NCBI GenBank assembly: GCA_037976565.1
Contig: CP137666.1
Location: forward strand, 4,630,060 to 4,694,059
Length of the DNA stretch: 64,000 nt
Reading direction: 5' to 3'
Source: Mesocentrotus franciscanus
Lineage: Eukaryota > Echinodermata > Echinoidea > Camarodonta > Strongylocentrotidae
Of the stretch, positions 1-36,415 are shown piece after piece (within the stretch, counting starts at the first letter, position 1; each line of letters begins with the position of its first letter). Made by a program: the position numbers and the translations under genes. The notes under the pieces are model-generated. The model saw only the letters and a program-made list of their open reading frames with translations, had not been told where the DNA came from and ran no database searches.

Positions 1-43
1 TTTAAGGAATACATTTCAATGTTACATTTTGTTTGATTTGGTG

Positions 44-1170
44 TGGGCATAGGCTTCATTACACTAAACCGTCATCAGTACAGGTTTGCTGACATCCCAT
101 TGACATGCATGTTAATTGTAACACATGTGCATGTGATTCAATGGGATGTTGGCGAACTTGTCTTTATTAGTCAGGTGGCTTAGTGAAATTATCGTTACTT
201 CCCGGATAAAAGCACCATTTTTGGTACAGGGCTTCCTTAGGACCTTCTAAACGATATTAGGCTAGGAGCCCCCGGCAAAAAAATCAATTTAAGGGTGTGG
301 GGCGGGGGCGTCTTTTTGCAGCCCCCAAATGATTTTATAACATTGATTTGTTGTTGTACATATGCCATTTTTGGTACAGGGCTTCCTTAGGACCTACTGA
401 ACGATATTAGAGTAGGAGCCCCCGGCAAGAATATCATATTAGGGTGTGAGGCGGGGCGTCGCCTCGTAGCCCCCAAATAATTTAGAAGGTAATATAACAT
501 TTATTTGTTGTTGTACAAATGCCATTTTTAGTACAGGGCTTCATTATGACCTACTGAACGATATTAGGGTAGGAACCCCTGGCAATAATATCATATAAAG
601 GTGTGGGACAGGGGCGTCGCCTCGTAGTCCACAACTAATTTGTAAGGTAATATAACGTTGGGTTTTTGTTGTACAAACGCCATGGGGCCCCTAATCACAC
701 ATATATGAATATTTATGCCAGGGGCGCCTACCCTACCATCATTCAGCAGGTCCTAATGAAGCCCTGTACCAAAAATGGCATTGTACAACAACTCAATGTT
801 ATATTACCTTACAAATTATTTGTGGACTACGAGGCGACGCCCCTGTCCCACACCCTTATATGATATTCTTGCCGGGGGCTCCTACCCTAATATCGTTCAG
901 TAGGTCCTAAGGAAGCCCTGTAAAATGGCATTTGTACGACAATAAATAAATGTTATATTACCTTCTAAATTATTTGGGGGCTACGAAGCGACGCCCCCGC
1001 CCAACACCCTTATATGATATTCTTGACGGGGGCTCCTACCCTAATATCGTTCAGTAGGTTATAATGAAGCCTTGTACCAAGAATGGTGCTTTTATCCGGC
1101 AAGTAACGATAATCGGTGAATTTGACGCTAAGCCACCTGACTATATGAGGGTTTTGTGAAACAATGCCCT
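44..1170. mobile_element. Large foldback element with inverted 150-160 bp repeat units
   Basis: Two long arms are inverted copies of each other. Each arm has about three tandem units beginning CCATTTTTGGTACAGGGCTT (left units near 214, 365 and 522; right units on the opposite strand up to about 1095). The inner ends meet at about 690-760. The subterminal GTCAGGTGGCTTAG occurs at about 169 and inverted at about 1128-1141. The right terminus (CCAGGGCATTGTTTCAC on the minus strand) resembles the ends of the 141-bp MITE at 58345-58485. The left terminus has a decayed copy of the same palindromic MITE (about 60-168). It has no coding potential and lies in a CRPPA intron. Confidence 0.75.
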
Positions 1171-1221
1171 GGTGTCCATCTAGTCAGTGCCACAGTCAAT
1201 GACACTAGACAAAATCTTTAC

Positions 1222-1371
1222 CTTGTCATATGCTGTGACTATAGTTTGATATGAGAAGGCCTGAGGAGTGTGACTGTTGCAATGTTTGGATCGGACCAAG
1301 GAATAATCCAGAATGCCATCTTCTCGGGTTGCTAGCGTTGTTGAAACCAAAGGACACACTACCCCTGCAGC
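1222..1371 (-). CDS. CRPPA: CRPPA coding exon 3
   Basis: A phase 0-0 exon of exactly 50 codons, from a TTATTCAG acceptor to a GTAAAG donor. It encodes AAGVVCPLVSTTL, then LDYSLVRSKH and TPQAFSYQTIVTAYDK, matching the dimerisation and substrate region of animal ISPD. The next exon lies outside the window. Confidence 0.87.
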
Positions 1372-1764
1372 CTGAATAAAACAAATAGGAAAGCAAAAGG
1401 AAGGTCAAGGTCATTATTGAGTTATAGGCCACCTTGTTTGATATATCAATGGGGAATCAAACTTCAAATGTTGTTAATTTGACACCAAAGAAATGTGAAT
1501 ACATCAATAAATAGACTTTATATAAAAATCTATGATAATAACAAATTCCGATTCTACAGATTTGAATTTTTGGTGGTAAACCACCCTGAGCTGAAAATAT
1601 CATTTGATATGTTTCATTGATATGTTTTTGCATCAACTTTAACTCATTAATTTCTATCACTGTCATATCTTGAAGGTGAGGAAGGAAGAGTGTGTGCATG
1701 AGAGATAGAGAGACGAGACAGGGAATGTGGTAGTAGAGAGAGGAAGACAGCGAAGAGAGAGAGA

Positions 1765-1800
<36 letters not shown>

Positions 1801-4189
1801 AGAAAAGAAAGCAAGAAAGAGAGAAAGTAACAACAGAAAAAAAATATATATATATATAAAAGAAAAAGTTGCAAGGGGAAATACTAAAATAACAAACCCC
1901 TTGTGTGTGAGCAGCCTCAGCAACTCTTTGTAGAGTTTCCTCAGTAACAAACGGTCTTACAGCATCATGAACAATGACAATCACATCACTGGCATTGCAG
2001 CTTGCATTCTGGACCCTCTCTCGGACATACTGCACACAGATCCTGATAGACTGGTGACGAGTTTGCCCTCCCACAACAAGGTGCACATTTTGCATGCAGT
2101 ACACCTTAATGAGGTCCTGCAGATATGGTAACCAGTCTTCAGAGACTGCTACCACCGTTTCAGCAATCCATGGCCTAATAGAGGCGAAAGGTAAAACAAA
2201 ATTACTCATTTTCAAGTTTTTATCATATTGGTAAACTCAATACCTGTCTATGTATTATTACATGCTTGCCGCAAATTTTATTATTTCTTCTAGAGTTGTA
2301 AAGAATAAGCTAGCTTACTTTTTAACTTTACACAAATGCAGCTATTTTTTCAGTTATTGACTAATAATAATATGGCTTGTCCTAATGTTGACTTGTTATA
2401 ACAATTCACATTGTTGCGCTAACATGGAAAATTAAAAACTGAAGTTTTCGAAATACCATCCCGATGATGGACCTAAAGCTTCAGTCTCTTACATCGACAG
2501 CTGTTCCACTAAGACTACCTCGCGTTTGTCTCTACTGGCTGCCTCTATACAGAGACCGAAGTACAAACACACTATATTGGTTAGTGAGAGGAGGTTATGT
2601 TACACAATGCAGTTTGTGTGTGATTGCCAATCTCATCGAGCACAGCAGCTTAATCGCCTTCAAGAAAATATTTACTTATAAGTCATACTTATAGTTTGAT
2701 GTTTTACAATGACTATCATTGTTATATTGTTATTTTGTACAGAATATGAACATTTGATCTATTTTCTTTCCAAATCGAAATGTTCAGTCTAGAAATAGAA
2801 TAAGAATTGAGGGCAAATTTTTTTGCCAGGATTGAGGTGAAAATCGTCTAGTTAAATCGGCCAGATTCTGGACTAGCAAGTATGTCTCAATAATTATGAA
2901 CAAGTTACGATCGGGGTAGTCATTGGTTTACGTTTAGCCTCCTGATTTTCTCGCAATGTCATTTATTTTAAGTAAATATAGCTTTTCACACGTAATTTTT
3001 GTATGAAATCTCATTATTTGTTAAATTATCGCATCAGATTCTGTGTGCGTGAGTATCATGAATATAAATTTATGACTAGCGCATGACGTATAGGTTCCTA
3101 TTAAGCCAATCAAATGCAGTGGTAGGATGGCTAGGTTAGGTTAAGTTTAAAAAAGACGCAAGCGGCGCGTACCTGCAATGTTTTCTCCTGCAGACTGCAG
3201 TGACGTCATATCCTGGCAGGAATGAATTCCTTGAAATGCTAGAGAGCTGTAATGGCAGCTAGGCTAAAGCCGGGATAATAGGGACTTTTAGATTTGCACG
3301 TCAACATAGTGGACTGCAACGTGCGACGTCCTTATAAGGCACTGTGATGTCCTTTTAAGGCACTGCCGGGCACGGCCCAGTGCCTTAACACAATGTCACA
3401 CACGGCAGTTCACGCTCTCATCGTGTAAATCTAAAATTCCCTAATAATTAAATGGTGCGCCTCGGAATAGAATTTCTAGATAGACGGCGTTATATAAATG
3501 CCTATTATTATTATTATTATTATTTATCCTATTGCATATTACAGCTCCGAAACTAGCTAGCTTTTTCCTGAGCGGTCTGATCAAGTCGTCATTTCTAAAG
3601 CTAGATTCCAGAATTATTGATGATTTCTAAGAAAAATTATTGTCAAATTCGGAATCTCCGTCAAAAACTCTTCTAGACTAGGTCTAGATGTCTTTTTTTT
3701 TCAATTTTAATTTAAGCCCGTTTTAATTCTGTTCAGCTGATTTAACTACCAGTGGCATGGCAGTGCATAGACAAAAATAACCGTCTGGTATGGGTCATTT
3801 TTTATTAAAACTGACATTTGTCGACTATATCGGGAGGTCTAGTGGAGCCAGACGTAGTCTCAGTGGAACAACCGACGATATAGAGACTGAAGCTTTTGGT
3901 CTAGGCAGTGCAGTACAATACCACGGCCAACGGGGAGCTTAGGGGAGATGGTAAAGGCAAAGCTGTAGCCGGTATCCGTAGCGGTAATAACTTTGATAAC
4001 AAACATAAACAATTTTTGAAAGTTACTTTACCTCTGAAAATTCCAGAGACTGTGAAGGATAAGCGGATATCCAGCAATTTCACAAAATTGTTTAGGTGTT
4101 TTAAGGCCAGTTCGTTCGCCTGTACCTGCGGCAGGAAGAATGGCAAAGACCTTTTTCTTCTCAGAATGTAGATCTATTGTCTCATTCAT
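1222..4189 (-). CDS. CRPPA: CRPPA/ISPD cytidylyltransferase, N-terminal three coding exons (partial)
   Basis: The minus strand encodes the N-terminal part of D-ribitol-5-phosphate cytidylyltransferase (ISPD/CRPPA), a cytosolic enzyme that makes CDP-ribitol for O-mannosyl glycans on alpha-dystroglycan. Coding exons are 4032-4189, 1898-2174 and 1222-1371, with phases 2, 0 and 0. Visible family motifs are the nucleotide-binding LPAAGTGER followed by TPKQF in exon 1, TRHQSI and HDAVRPF in exon 2, and PLVSTTL, LDYSLVRSKH and TPQAFSYQ in exon 3, in the order known for IspD/ISPD proteins. Exons 1 to 3 give 194 residues, about the cytidylyltransferase fold without its end. The ATG at 4189-4187 is the first in-frame Met before the motif and sits beside a CpG-rich island. 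The rest of the fold and the C-terminal domain found in animal ISPD should lie left of position 1. No frameshift or missing motif residue was seen. Confidence 0.9.
1699..1860. repeat. GA-rich low-complexity tract with (AG)n
   Basis: A purine-rich stretch with an uninterrupted AG run at about 1768-1797, then an AT run at about 1845-1858. It lies in the CRPPA intron between exons 2 and 3. Open frames across it are simple-sequence translations. Confidence 0.9.
1898..2174 (-). CDS. CRPPA: CRPPA coding exon 2
   Basis: Begins after a TATTAG acceptor and encodes PWIAETVVAVSEDW, TRHQSI and HDAVRPFVTEE, ending AAHTQG at a GTTTGT donor (phase 0). The TRH and HDAVRP blocks are hallmark IspD/ISPD catalytic-site motifs. 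Confidence 0.9.
2470..2543. repeat. Left arm of an inverted repeat pair in CRPPA intron 1
   Basis: On the minus strand this reads GTAGTCTTAGTGGAACAGC and onward to AGAGACTGAAGCTTTAGGTC. It matches the plus strand at 3836-3901 over about 67 bp with roughly 80 percent identity. The arms are about 1.3 kb apart. It may be a dispersed repeat present in both orientations or the ends of a larger foldback insertion. Confidence 0.55.
3281..3441. mobile_element. 161-bp palindromic MITE, copy 1, with 5-bp TSD
   Basis: Terminal inverted repeats start GGGACTTTTAGATTT and end AAATCTAAAATTCCC. A second internal hairpin is built on AAGGCACTGCCGGGCACGG. The flanks are the direct repeat TAATA (3276-3280 and 3442-3446). 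It is the same length as, and highly similar to, the copy at 22257-22417. No coding capacity. Confidence 0.85.
3455..3530 (+). mobile_element. SINE-like 3' tail with (ATT)n
   Basis: GGCGTTATATAAATGCC followed by an ATT microsatellite looks like the 3' end of a short retroelement. A related tail in opposite orientation occurs near 35060-35130. No polymerase III promoter was identified here, so only the 3' part is claimed. Confidence 0.45.
3836..3901. repeat. Right arm of the inverted repeat pair in CRPPA intron 1
   Basis: The plus strand reads GTAGTCTCAGTGGAACAACC then AGAGACTGAAGCTTTTGGTC, the inverted partner of 2470-2543. It ends about 130 bp from the splice donor of CRPPA exon 1. Confidence 0.55.
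4032..4189 (-). CDS. CRPPA: CRPPA coding exon 1
   Basis: Encodes the start methionine and the CTP-binding loop (FAILPAAGTGERTG, then TPKQFCEI and YPLILHSLW). It ends CAG AG before a GTAAAG donor at 4031 (phase 2), and its last codon is completed by the first G of exon 2 to give Arg. Confidence 0.88.
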
Positions 4190-4213
4190 AGTTAAGTTGC
4201 ATATAGATAGATC

Positions 4214-4322
4214 TATAGCTAGCTCGCGGGGCGGCCCGGCGCGCTATAGGCCGGGGAATCGCGTAGCAGCCGGTGCGCGGCCCTCGTATATGCTCGTCCG
4301 GCCAGCGCCAGCCGTCTATATG
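4214..4322. promoter_or_regulatory. CpG-rich island upstream of CRPPA
   Basis: A short GC- and CpG-rich block (GCGGGGCGGCCCGGCGCGC and neighbours) in otherwise AT-rich DNA, 25-130 bp upstream of the CRPPA start codon on the minus strand. Position and composition suggest the CRPPA promoter or 5' UTR. No TATA box was assigned and promoter activity is inferred. Confidence 0.45.
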
Positions 4323-6238
4323 TACCGTACGTACATCCCTGATCACACCAACATAGTATCGTACTGTACGAAGCTGCAGCATGCGCCATCATATAGCGCG
4401 CGCTATATATATTATATCAAAGAGATTGTCCCGACATTTAAAAAAAAGAGAATCAGTTGCCAATTTGACAAAAAGTTATTCAAGTAAAATTCTTTATTCT
4501 TCTTGCTCATGAAGATAAACTTTAACAACTGCAAGCTGCAACTTTTTTTACAAGAGATTAGCGTGATTGATATAAATAATCATTATGTTAACGATTTTTT
4601 TTTTTAGGCCACGGCGGGAATTTAATAAAACAGAATAAATCTTGTGCTTTGATCAGCAACTTGACTCGTGCCAACTGAAAACTGCAATGCTGTCTGATCT
4701 TAAAATATGTGCCAAAATATATATATAGGCCTAAACCATGATTATGCATGCAGTTAATTCTGGTCGGGAGCCAGTCTCGACATATCCCCAATACCCATTA
4801 AGAATTGATTTAGCCGGTTAGAGACCATCATCTGAGTGAATCATACACGCCTGACAATTTTTGTTTTGTTATTCTGTGAACTTTACTGTCACGGTTAGCA
4901 GCCCCATTTTATTACAAAAAATAATTTTGTAATAGTTTATTCTCGGCTAGCTAGCTATGTTATAGATAGTACTTTTGTCGTTTTGTTGTATTCTGTATTC
5001 ATTATTAAGCTATGTTTGTATTCTTTATTATGTATCATTATCATGACATGTAAATGTGTTGTACTCTCATAACCCGGCCCGAAGGGGGTCGAATGAGTCA
5101 ATAAATTCTTCTTCTTCTTCTTCTTCAGGTACATGCATGTCGACATGCAGACTCATATATAAAGATGCACGCCGGAACGAGCTAGCACATGGTCTATTTT
5201 TTTAGTCTCTCAGCCATGGGATACCTTCAGAACCTTCAAATGTTCTATTAACAGCATATCGCTCACTTGAATACAGGACATGAAGTTTTTAATGAAAATT
5301 TTAGAAGTTTACCATAACATTTTTATCCTACGGATATGACGAGTCTGAAATTATCAGAAATCGCTATAAATCATTTAAATCGGACACGTACAGTTCTGTC
5401 TATGTGTGCGTTTTGCATGCGGCATTTCTGTTGACTTACTTCACTGGATTCTGTAAAATGGCGCCTTTCGTGCAGGCTTGAATTGAATATACACTCAGCG
5501 CAGGTGCAGACAACGAAATCCAGGGCCTGTAGAGTCTAGGTTTAAGATACTTGGTAAGGAAATTTCCTTTTCGTATAACTTACAGAAAGAAAATCTTTGG
5601 GAGCGTATGTCAATTCATTGAATTTATGCACTTTTATATAAGATAATTGTAATTTGTATCAACTAGGCCTATCATACTATCACAATATTATCATGTTTGT
5701 GAGTGTGACTGACTGTACTACTAGACTCTACTAGAGACAGCTAGGATCTACAGTACTGTCAGTAGGCTAGAGTGACAGTGTGAGTAGATCTAGACCTATT
5801 TGTCTAGTCTCTGGACACTACATTAAAAATCGTTTTTATTGTTAACATGATAATTGATATTGTTAACACTAACAGTTAAGAGTAAAACCAAGATCAAACT
5901 CCCAACTAATTATTTAAATTTTAATGGTAAGCGTTAGGTCTAGGTGATAATTTGAATTTATTGAAATTATGATATTGATAGTGTCTTAGACTTAGTGATG
6001 ATACCACACTTGCATGAACTATCTAATAGTCACTCCAGCAAAGCATAGAGAGTCAATACTGCGTATGGACCTCTAGCGCTGTACCATGTGCTAATAGGCA
6101 GCAATTTCTTACGTGAATAGTCAATAGACTTACAACACACAAATGCAATCATGCCGATAAAACTGTAAGCAAGTTTGACAGTGGACTTATGATTTTAATT
6201 TTTAAATTATTCTTTCTAACATCGGTGAGTTGAAAAAA
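4323..6238. other. Intergenic stretch between CRPPA and the HDGF-related gene
   Basis: No convincing exon was seen. It contains a T-rich tract (about 4599-4607), a retroelement-like 3' tail (about 5060-5126, ending in CTT repeats) and a CTAG-rich patch (about 5715-5820). The block at about 5450-5560, ending in a GTAAGG donor-like site, could be a noncoding first exon of the downstream gene, but nothing confirms it. Confidence 0.4.
5060..5126 (+). mobile_element. Retroelement 3' tail with (CTT)n
   Basis: A CCCGAAGGGGGTCGAATGAG block is followed by TCAATAAATT and a CTT microsatellite to 5126. This is the pattern of a 5'-truncated non-LTR retroelement end. No reverse transcriptase reading frame is present. 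Confidence 0.4.
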
Positions 6239-6243
6239 TTGTA

Positions 6244-7094
6244 TTAGGGTGTCTGATCGCGCACCCGATGTTGTGTGCTAAAATCCTTCCCATAGAGATT
6301 GCACGCAGCCCTATGCAGTCTATGTGCATTACGCGATCATGCAAAATTGGTCAAAGTTTTTATTATTAAGTCGAGATTCAAACCTTTATTCTTTGTGATC
6401 CTGAAGGTGATACTCAATAAATGAGGTGTCATATGAAAGAGCAGATTAATTCCAATATTTCCAGAGGGGCGTCATCTTGAAATTCTAAAAATATCTTGGT
6501 CAAAACAGCTATTTAAACATTGTTTCCTGGCTAACTCCAAAATTTTCCACTTATAAGATGTAAGGAAAATATCCCTACGCTTATTTTTTCGCTAGCCCCC
6601 AGGGATCACAAACCATTACAGTTTGAAAATACCCTTCCCCATATTTTTCGGATCAGCTAAGTAGGGAGGCGTGAGCTCCGCGCCGGCCGAACCCATGGTG
6701 ATAGCGCGTAAAATCTGCACATGAATATGCATCGGACCGCGTGTGTACCAACCCGGAAGTGGGTGCCCATTGAAGACAATGGATTGCCGATCGGGTCGAG
6801 TTGCGCATCATTTAAGCAACACGCTCATGTGTACGCTTGCATATTGCGCAATTCAGTTGTGCTAAATTTAGCAAAACAACATAACTCTGCGTGTACGTCT
6901 TTTTCGTCGATTTTTACAAAAAATGGATGAATATTGTAGGGAATTGAAGGGGCTGTAACTTTTGATAAAAACATTGGTGAGTCTTGAAATTTGAAATGTA
7001 TTATTCTGAGTAAATAATTTTTTCAATTATCCAACCATAATGGTGAAAAAACGATCCAAAAGGGAAAATTAAAAAAATCGTTCAGACACCCTAA
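6244..7094. mobile_element. 851-bp non-autonomous DNA element A, TIR TTAGGGTGTCTGA
   Basis: It begins TTAGGGTGTCTGA and ends TCAGACACCCTAA, a perfect 13-bp terminal inverted repeat. It is flanked by the direct repeat TTGTA at 6239-6243 and 7095-7099, so the boundaries are well fixed. No transposase frame was seen. The right two thirds is repeated in inverted orientation at 7255-7800. Confidence 0.82.
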
Positions 7095-7254
7095 TTGTAT
7101 TTTACTGCTATTTAGGTGTCATCAATTGTCACTTAAGTACCGATTTTTAGTGAAATCAGTTTAATTTTGTACAGTGGTGTTTGAAATGTTCAGATCAATA
7201 AAACAGGTTTTAATACACAGCCAGGATAGCGATGCAGCTATGTGTGTCTAATAG

Positions 7255-7800
7255 TAGGGTGTCTGAACGATTTTTCAATTTTCCATTTTGGATTGTTTTT
7301 CACCATTATGGTTGGATAATTGAAAAAATCCTTCACTCAGAATAATACATTTCAAATTTCAAGACTCACCGATGTTTCTATCAAAAGATACAGCCCCTTC
7401 AAATCAAAGAAATATTCATGGTATTTTCTCAGAATCGACGAAAAGACGTACACGCAGAGTTATGTTGTTTTGCTAAATTTAGCAAAACAGCTGAATTGCG
7501 CAATATGCAAGCGTACACATACGCGGGCAAGCGTACGCGTGTTGCTTAATTGCATGCGCAACTCAACACGATCGGCAATCCATTGTCTTCAATGGGCACC
7601 CACTTCCGGTTCGTACACACGCGGTCCGATGCATATTCATGTGCAGATTTTACGCACTATCACCATGGGTTCGGCCGGCGCGGAGCTCACGCCTCCCTAC
7701 TTAGCTGATCCGAAAAATGTGGGGAAGGGTAATTTCAAACTGTAATTGTTTGTGATCCCTGGGGGCTAGCGAAAAAATAAGCGCATCGATATTTTCCTTA
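7255..7800. mobile_element. Truncated inverted copy of the TTAGGGTGTCTGA element (B)
   Basis: It begins at the same terminus (AGGGTGTCTGAACG) but in the opposite orientation to element A. It follows A through the GGGCACCCACTTCCGG and GGTTCGGCCGGCGCGGAGC blocks until about 7800, where similarity stops. With A it forms an imperfect palindrome with arms of about 520 bp and a spacer of about 160 bp. Confidence 0.78.
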
Positions 7801-8177
7801 GGACTGGGACTACTTATCGATCGGGGCGTCATAGCAGTTAGTATTGCAATGTTCTCTCTGCCGGAAACGCAAATACATGCCATGTTTGCAAAAATATGTG
7901 TTTTCGCATTGCCAATTTAATATTTACAATATTCAGTTTCAATGACAGCGATTAGTATAAAAAGGCGTGCATGCAGGGAGTTCGCTAAATAAAGGAAACT
8001 CTGTGCTTGCGCCTTTGTACACTTAACTAACTGCTATTATCTGGATTGATCGTTAATTTGATAAATCTGAGACTCACATGATAAATATGTTTTTTTTTGC
8101 CATTGATTTGCCTTTTTTTTTCAATGAAAGAATAAAACTTTGACGTTAAAACTTGACTTTCTTGATTGTTTTGTCAG
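7801..8177. other. Noncoding sequence just upstream of the HDGF-related start exon
   Basis: No exon was recognised. A T-rich tract runs into TTTTGTCAG at 8177, which could be the acceptor of an intron in the 5' UTR, putting the true promoter further left. The alternative is transcription initiation close to 8178. Confidence 0.35.
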
Positions 8178-8197
8178 AATAGAATACGCAGACCAAG

Positions 8198-33828
<25,631 letters not shown>

Positions 33829-35059
33829 ACCAACAGAAGTCTATTTGGTCAAGCCCTGCTGCAATGGCTACTACCTGCACAGAAAGGCCACCACCTGTCT
33901 AGAGAGGTCAACATAACAGACCCGGGACTATAGGTAACAGACATTGGCCTGTGAAAATGAGATAATCTGATATTGTGGTTTGCTTTTTTATATGAAGGTA
34001 TTCTTGCAGCATTCTTATCGTTCTATTTAAGCAGCTTTCATTTCATCAAGGTACGTCTTGTACATCATATTTGTTGGTTCAAAGTGTATGACCCTGTGAT
34101 GTAGAATGTATTCATACACCCAAGTATCTTGGCAGATCTTTGTTTACATTTGGTCAAATTTGAGTGAACTGGTTGTGCAGCCATTCTAGGGTAATGATAT
34201 GGAAGAACCAAATGTTGTTGGCATATTAAAAGTATGTATTGACATATTTGTTATTCTTGACAGAACCCTTGTTGATGGAAGATTTACCTTTTGTATTTAT
34301 TGTTTAAATAAACCATACAACAATGAGTATCAATTGTGTTATCCACTGGCAAGAACCATGCATATATTATGGATTAATAGTAACTGAAATTTTATAAGAA
34401 GAAAGTAAATATCTGCTTGATAAAAGAAGGAAAGGAAGGCAGTACATTTGATGAACTTTATTACATTGAACTCTTGACATCAAGTTTGTGAAAGTTTAAT
34501 AGGAGATTCTTTTATTCATTCTTCATTTGTTCTGGGTCATCTTGAAAGTTAGGTCAATGTAGAGCATCTCTGAAAGATTGATTTGAATTTGAAGTATGAA
34601 ATAATGTATTCATAAAATATTGCAAATAACCTCTAAGTTTCTACCCAAATCTTCACATCAGAAATGGTTCTTTTTAATCATATGATGGTAATATTGCATA
34701 CATTTTATGAGGGCTTAATGATCAGTAGATACATGATGATGAGTGAATACTACACTGTGTGAGTAAGGAGTATGCTATTTATTTCAATGCAATTATTTTA
34801 ATGTCAGAATCCATGTTTACTCCTGTCAATTTAACACGAGTCACTTTTCAATGGAAGTTTCTGATATGTAGTTGGTTTATTTTTAAAAATCTTCAAGTGA
34901 AATGTCATTTTGACTTCATTTAGCTTGCCAAAATTGTGTATTGATACAAGCAGTATTGTAATCCCAGAAATATATATCCTAGTCTAGGTTTAGCATCTAT
35001 GCTGTGCTTGTAATATGGCATCCAGGAATGAATTCCAACATCAGCCAACAAAAGAATGA

Positions 35060-35130
35060 TAAGAATAATAATAATAAGATAATATTAATAATATTCCGCT
35101 TTTTATATAGCGCTTAATACCTCAATGATG
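35060..35130 (-). mobile_element. SINE-like 3' tail, minus orientation
   Basis: On the minus strand it reads TTAAGCGCTATATAAAAAGC followed by an ATT-rich microsatellite, the same design as the tail at 3455-3530. It lies in the HDGF-related 3' UTR. Confidence 0.45.
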
Positions 35131-36024
35131 TATCACAGATCACAGATTGGAAAGTTAATATTTAGATTATTTTCTAATATGAAAATTGTTTTATTTTTTA
35201 TTTAATGCAGTCCCTATGATTCCAGGTGTGCTGCATTGCAATGTGATTTTAGTGACTTTATTTTGTTGCTGTAACAATATTGCATTTTTGAAATAATTAT
35301 GACCTAGGGGAGAAATGCCTCTTGTTGGGAACAGTAACTTACTAAGTCAAGTACCACAACCTGTTACATAACCAATGAATTATATCTGTATCACAGAAAT
35401 CTTTGGGATTTCAAAGCAATGATGCTGCCTATGGTGAAAGATAGCATGCTTGTTTTGAAGTCTGGAAGATGAAGAGTTTAATACAGCATACAGATGTTAC
35501 TTTGCCATAGGAACATATTCAAGGAAGTTTTTTGTTTGTTCGCTGTCACAAGGGCATTAACTTATACTTTAACACATAGTTAAACTCCTTGTGGCTCCAA
35601 GCAGACAATTTCAGACTAAGGCTTTGTTCACATATGAGGTGGTTAACCTTGTTTTATTAATGATGACGCAAGTGTGATAAGCTTCATATTTCTGCATCTT
35701 GTAACACAGAGCTCAGCGAATTCACGTAGGACCTTTGTTGGGCACATTTGCCATCCATTACATTATTTTTTTTAAGGTAGTTTACTGCAGCATATCTGAA
35801 CGAGCCTTAATGTGTGTCATGTCTGTTGGGTAAGAATGAAGTTGTAATGATGAATTTCTAAGCTAAAGTTTGGTGATCATCTTTATCCTGAAATTTATTG
35901 ACTGGATATTGTGATGAACAGCTCTATTGTTCTGTCATTATTGACTCTTAAACGAACAACCATAGCAGAATATTATTTGTTAAAAGACACATGTTCTTGC
36001 AACATTTCTCCAGGTCAATTGATT

Positions 36025-36160
36025 CCTAAGTAACATGAACCGAAACCTAGCTTCCTCTGTGGAGCACTGCTGTACCTAATCTAAACCCTAATCCTACATG
36101 TATATTATGAAAAATTGACAAAATAAAACCTGTAGTAAATGTAGCCAGAGTTAATGTCAG
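36025..36160. repeat. CCTAA-rich dispersed repeat, third copy
   Basis: GTACCTAATCTAAACCCTAA followed by TTGACAAAATAAAACCTG and GTAGCCAGAGTTAATGTCAG, similar in order to the other two copies. It overlaps an AATAAA in the HDGF-related 3' UTR. Confidence 0.45.
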
Positions 36161-36389
36161 ATGAGTAATATTTTATTGTTCTATTCATGACTAGATGATG
36201 GTACCATTATTCAAATTTGTGCCAAGGTGCTTAAATTCATTGTTGGAAAAGCTTGATGAATGAAATAAGATTGAAATAATTTATCATTTTTTGCATACCA
36301 GTTCCTATTATCTTTTTTTGTTCCAGACTGATTTTGTACAACATACAAGCAAATCATGACGGGACTGTACAGAAGACTTTGAATGTTGT

Positions 36390-36395
36390 AATAAA
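36390..36395 (+). terminator. Candidate polyadenylation signal of the HDGF-related gene
   Basis: AATAAA followed within 50 bp by a TGTTTTATTATT-rich stretch. Two upstream AATAAA sites could serve shorter isoforms. Confidence 0.45.
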
Positions 36396-36415
36396 ATGAC
36401 ATGTGTATATATCAA

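Larger units (their letters stand above)
33829..36415 (+). other. Probable 3' UTR of the HDGF-related gene
   Basis: No further coding signal after the stop. AATAAA hexamers occur at 34307-34312, 36122-36127 and 36390-36395. The last is followed by a T-rich segment and is the best full-length end, implying a UTR up to about 2.6 kb. It contains a SINE-like tail and two CCTAA-rich repeat fragments. Confidence 0.5.

Noticed and set aside
1457..2215. 252-residue continuous minus-strand frame
   Set aside because: Only 1898-2174 is CRPPA; the rest reads through an intron with a GA/AT microsatellite, and the next real exon is 1222-1371.
3908..4171. Plus-strand 87-residue open frame
   Set aside because: It is antisense to CRPPA exon 1, which has clear PKQF and LPAAG motifs.
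5450..5560. Noncoding first exon of the HDGF-related gene
   Set aside because: Only a donor-like GTAAGG and position support it; not enough to call without transcript data.
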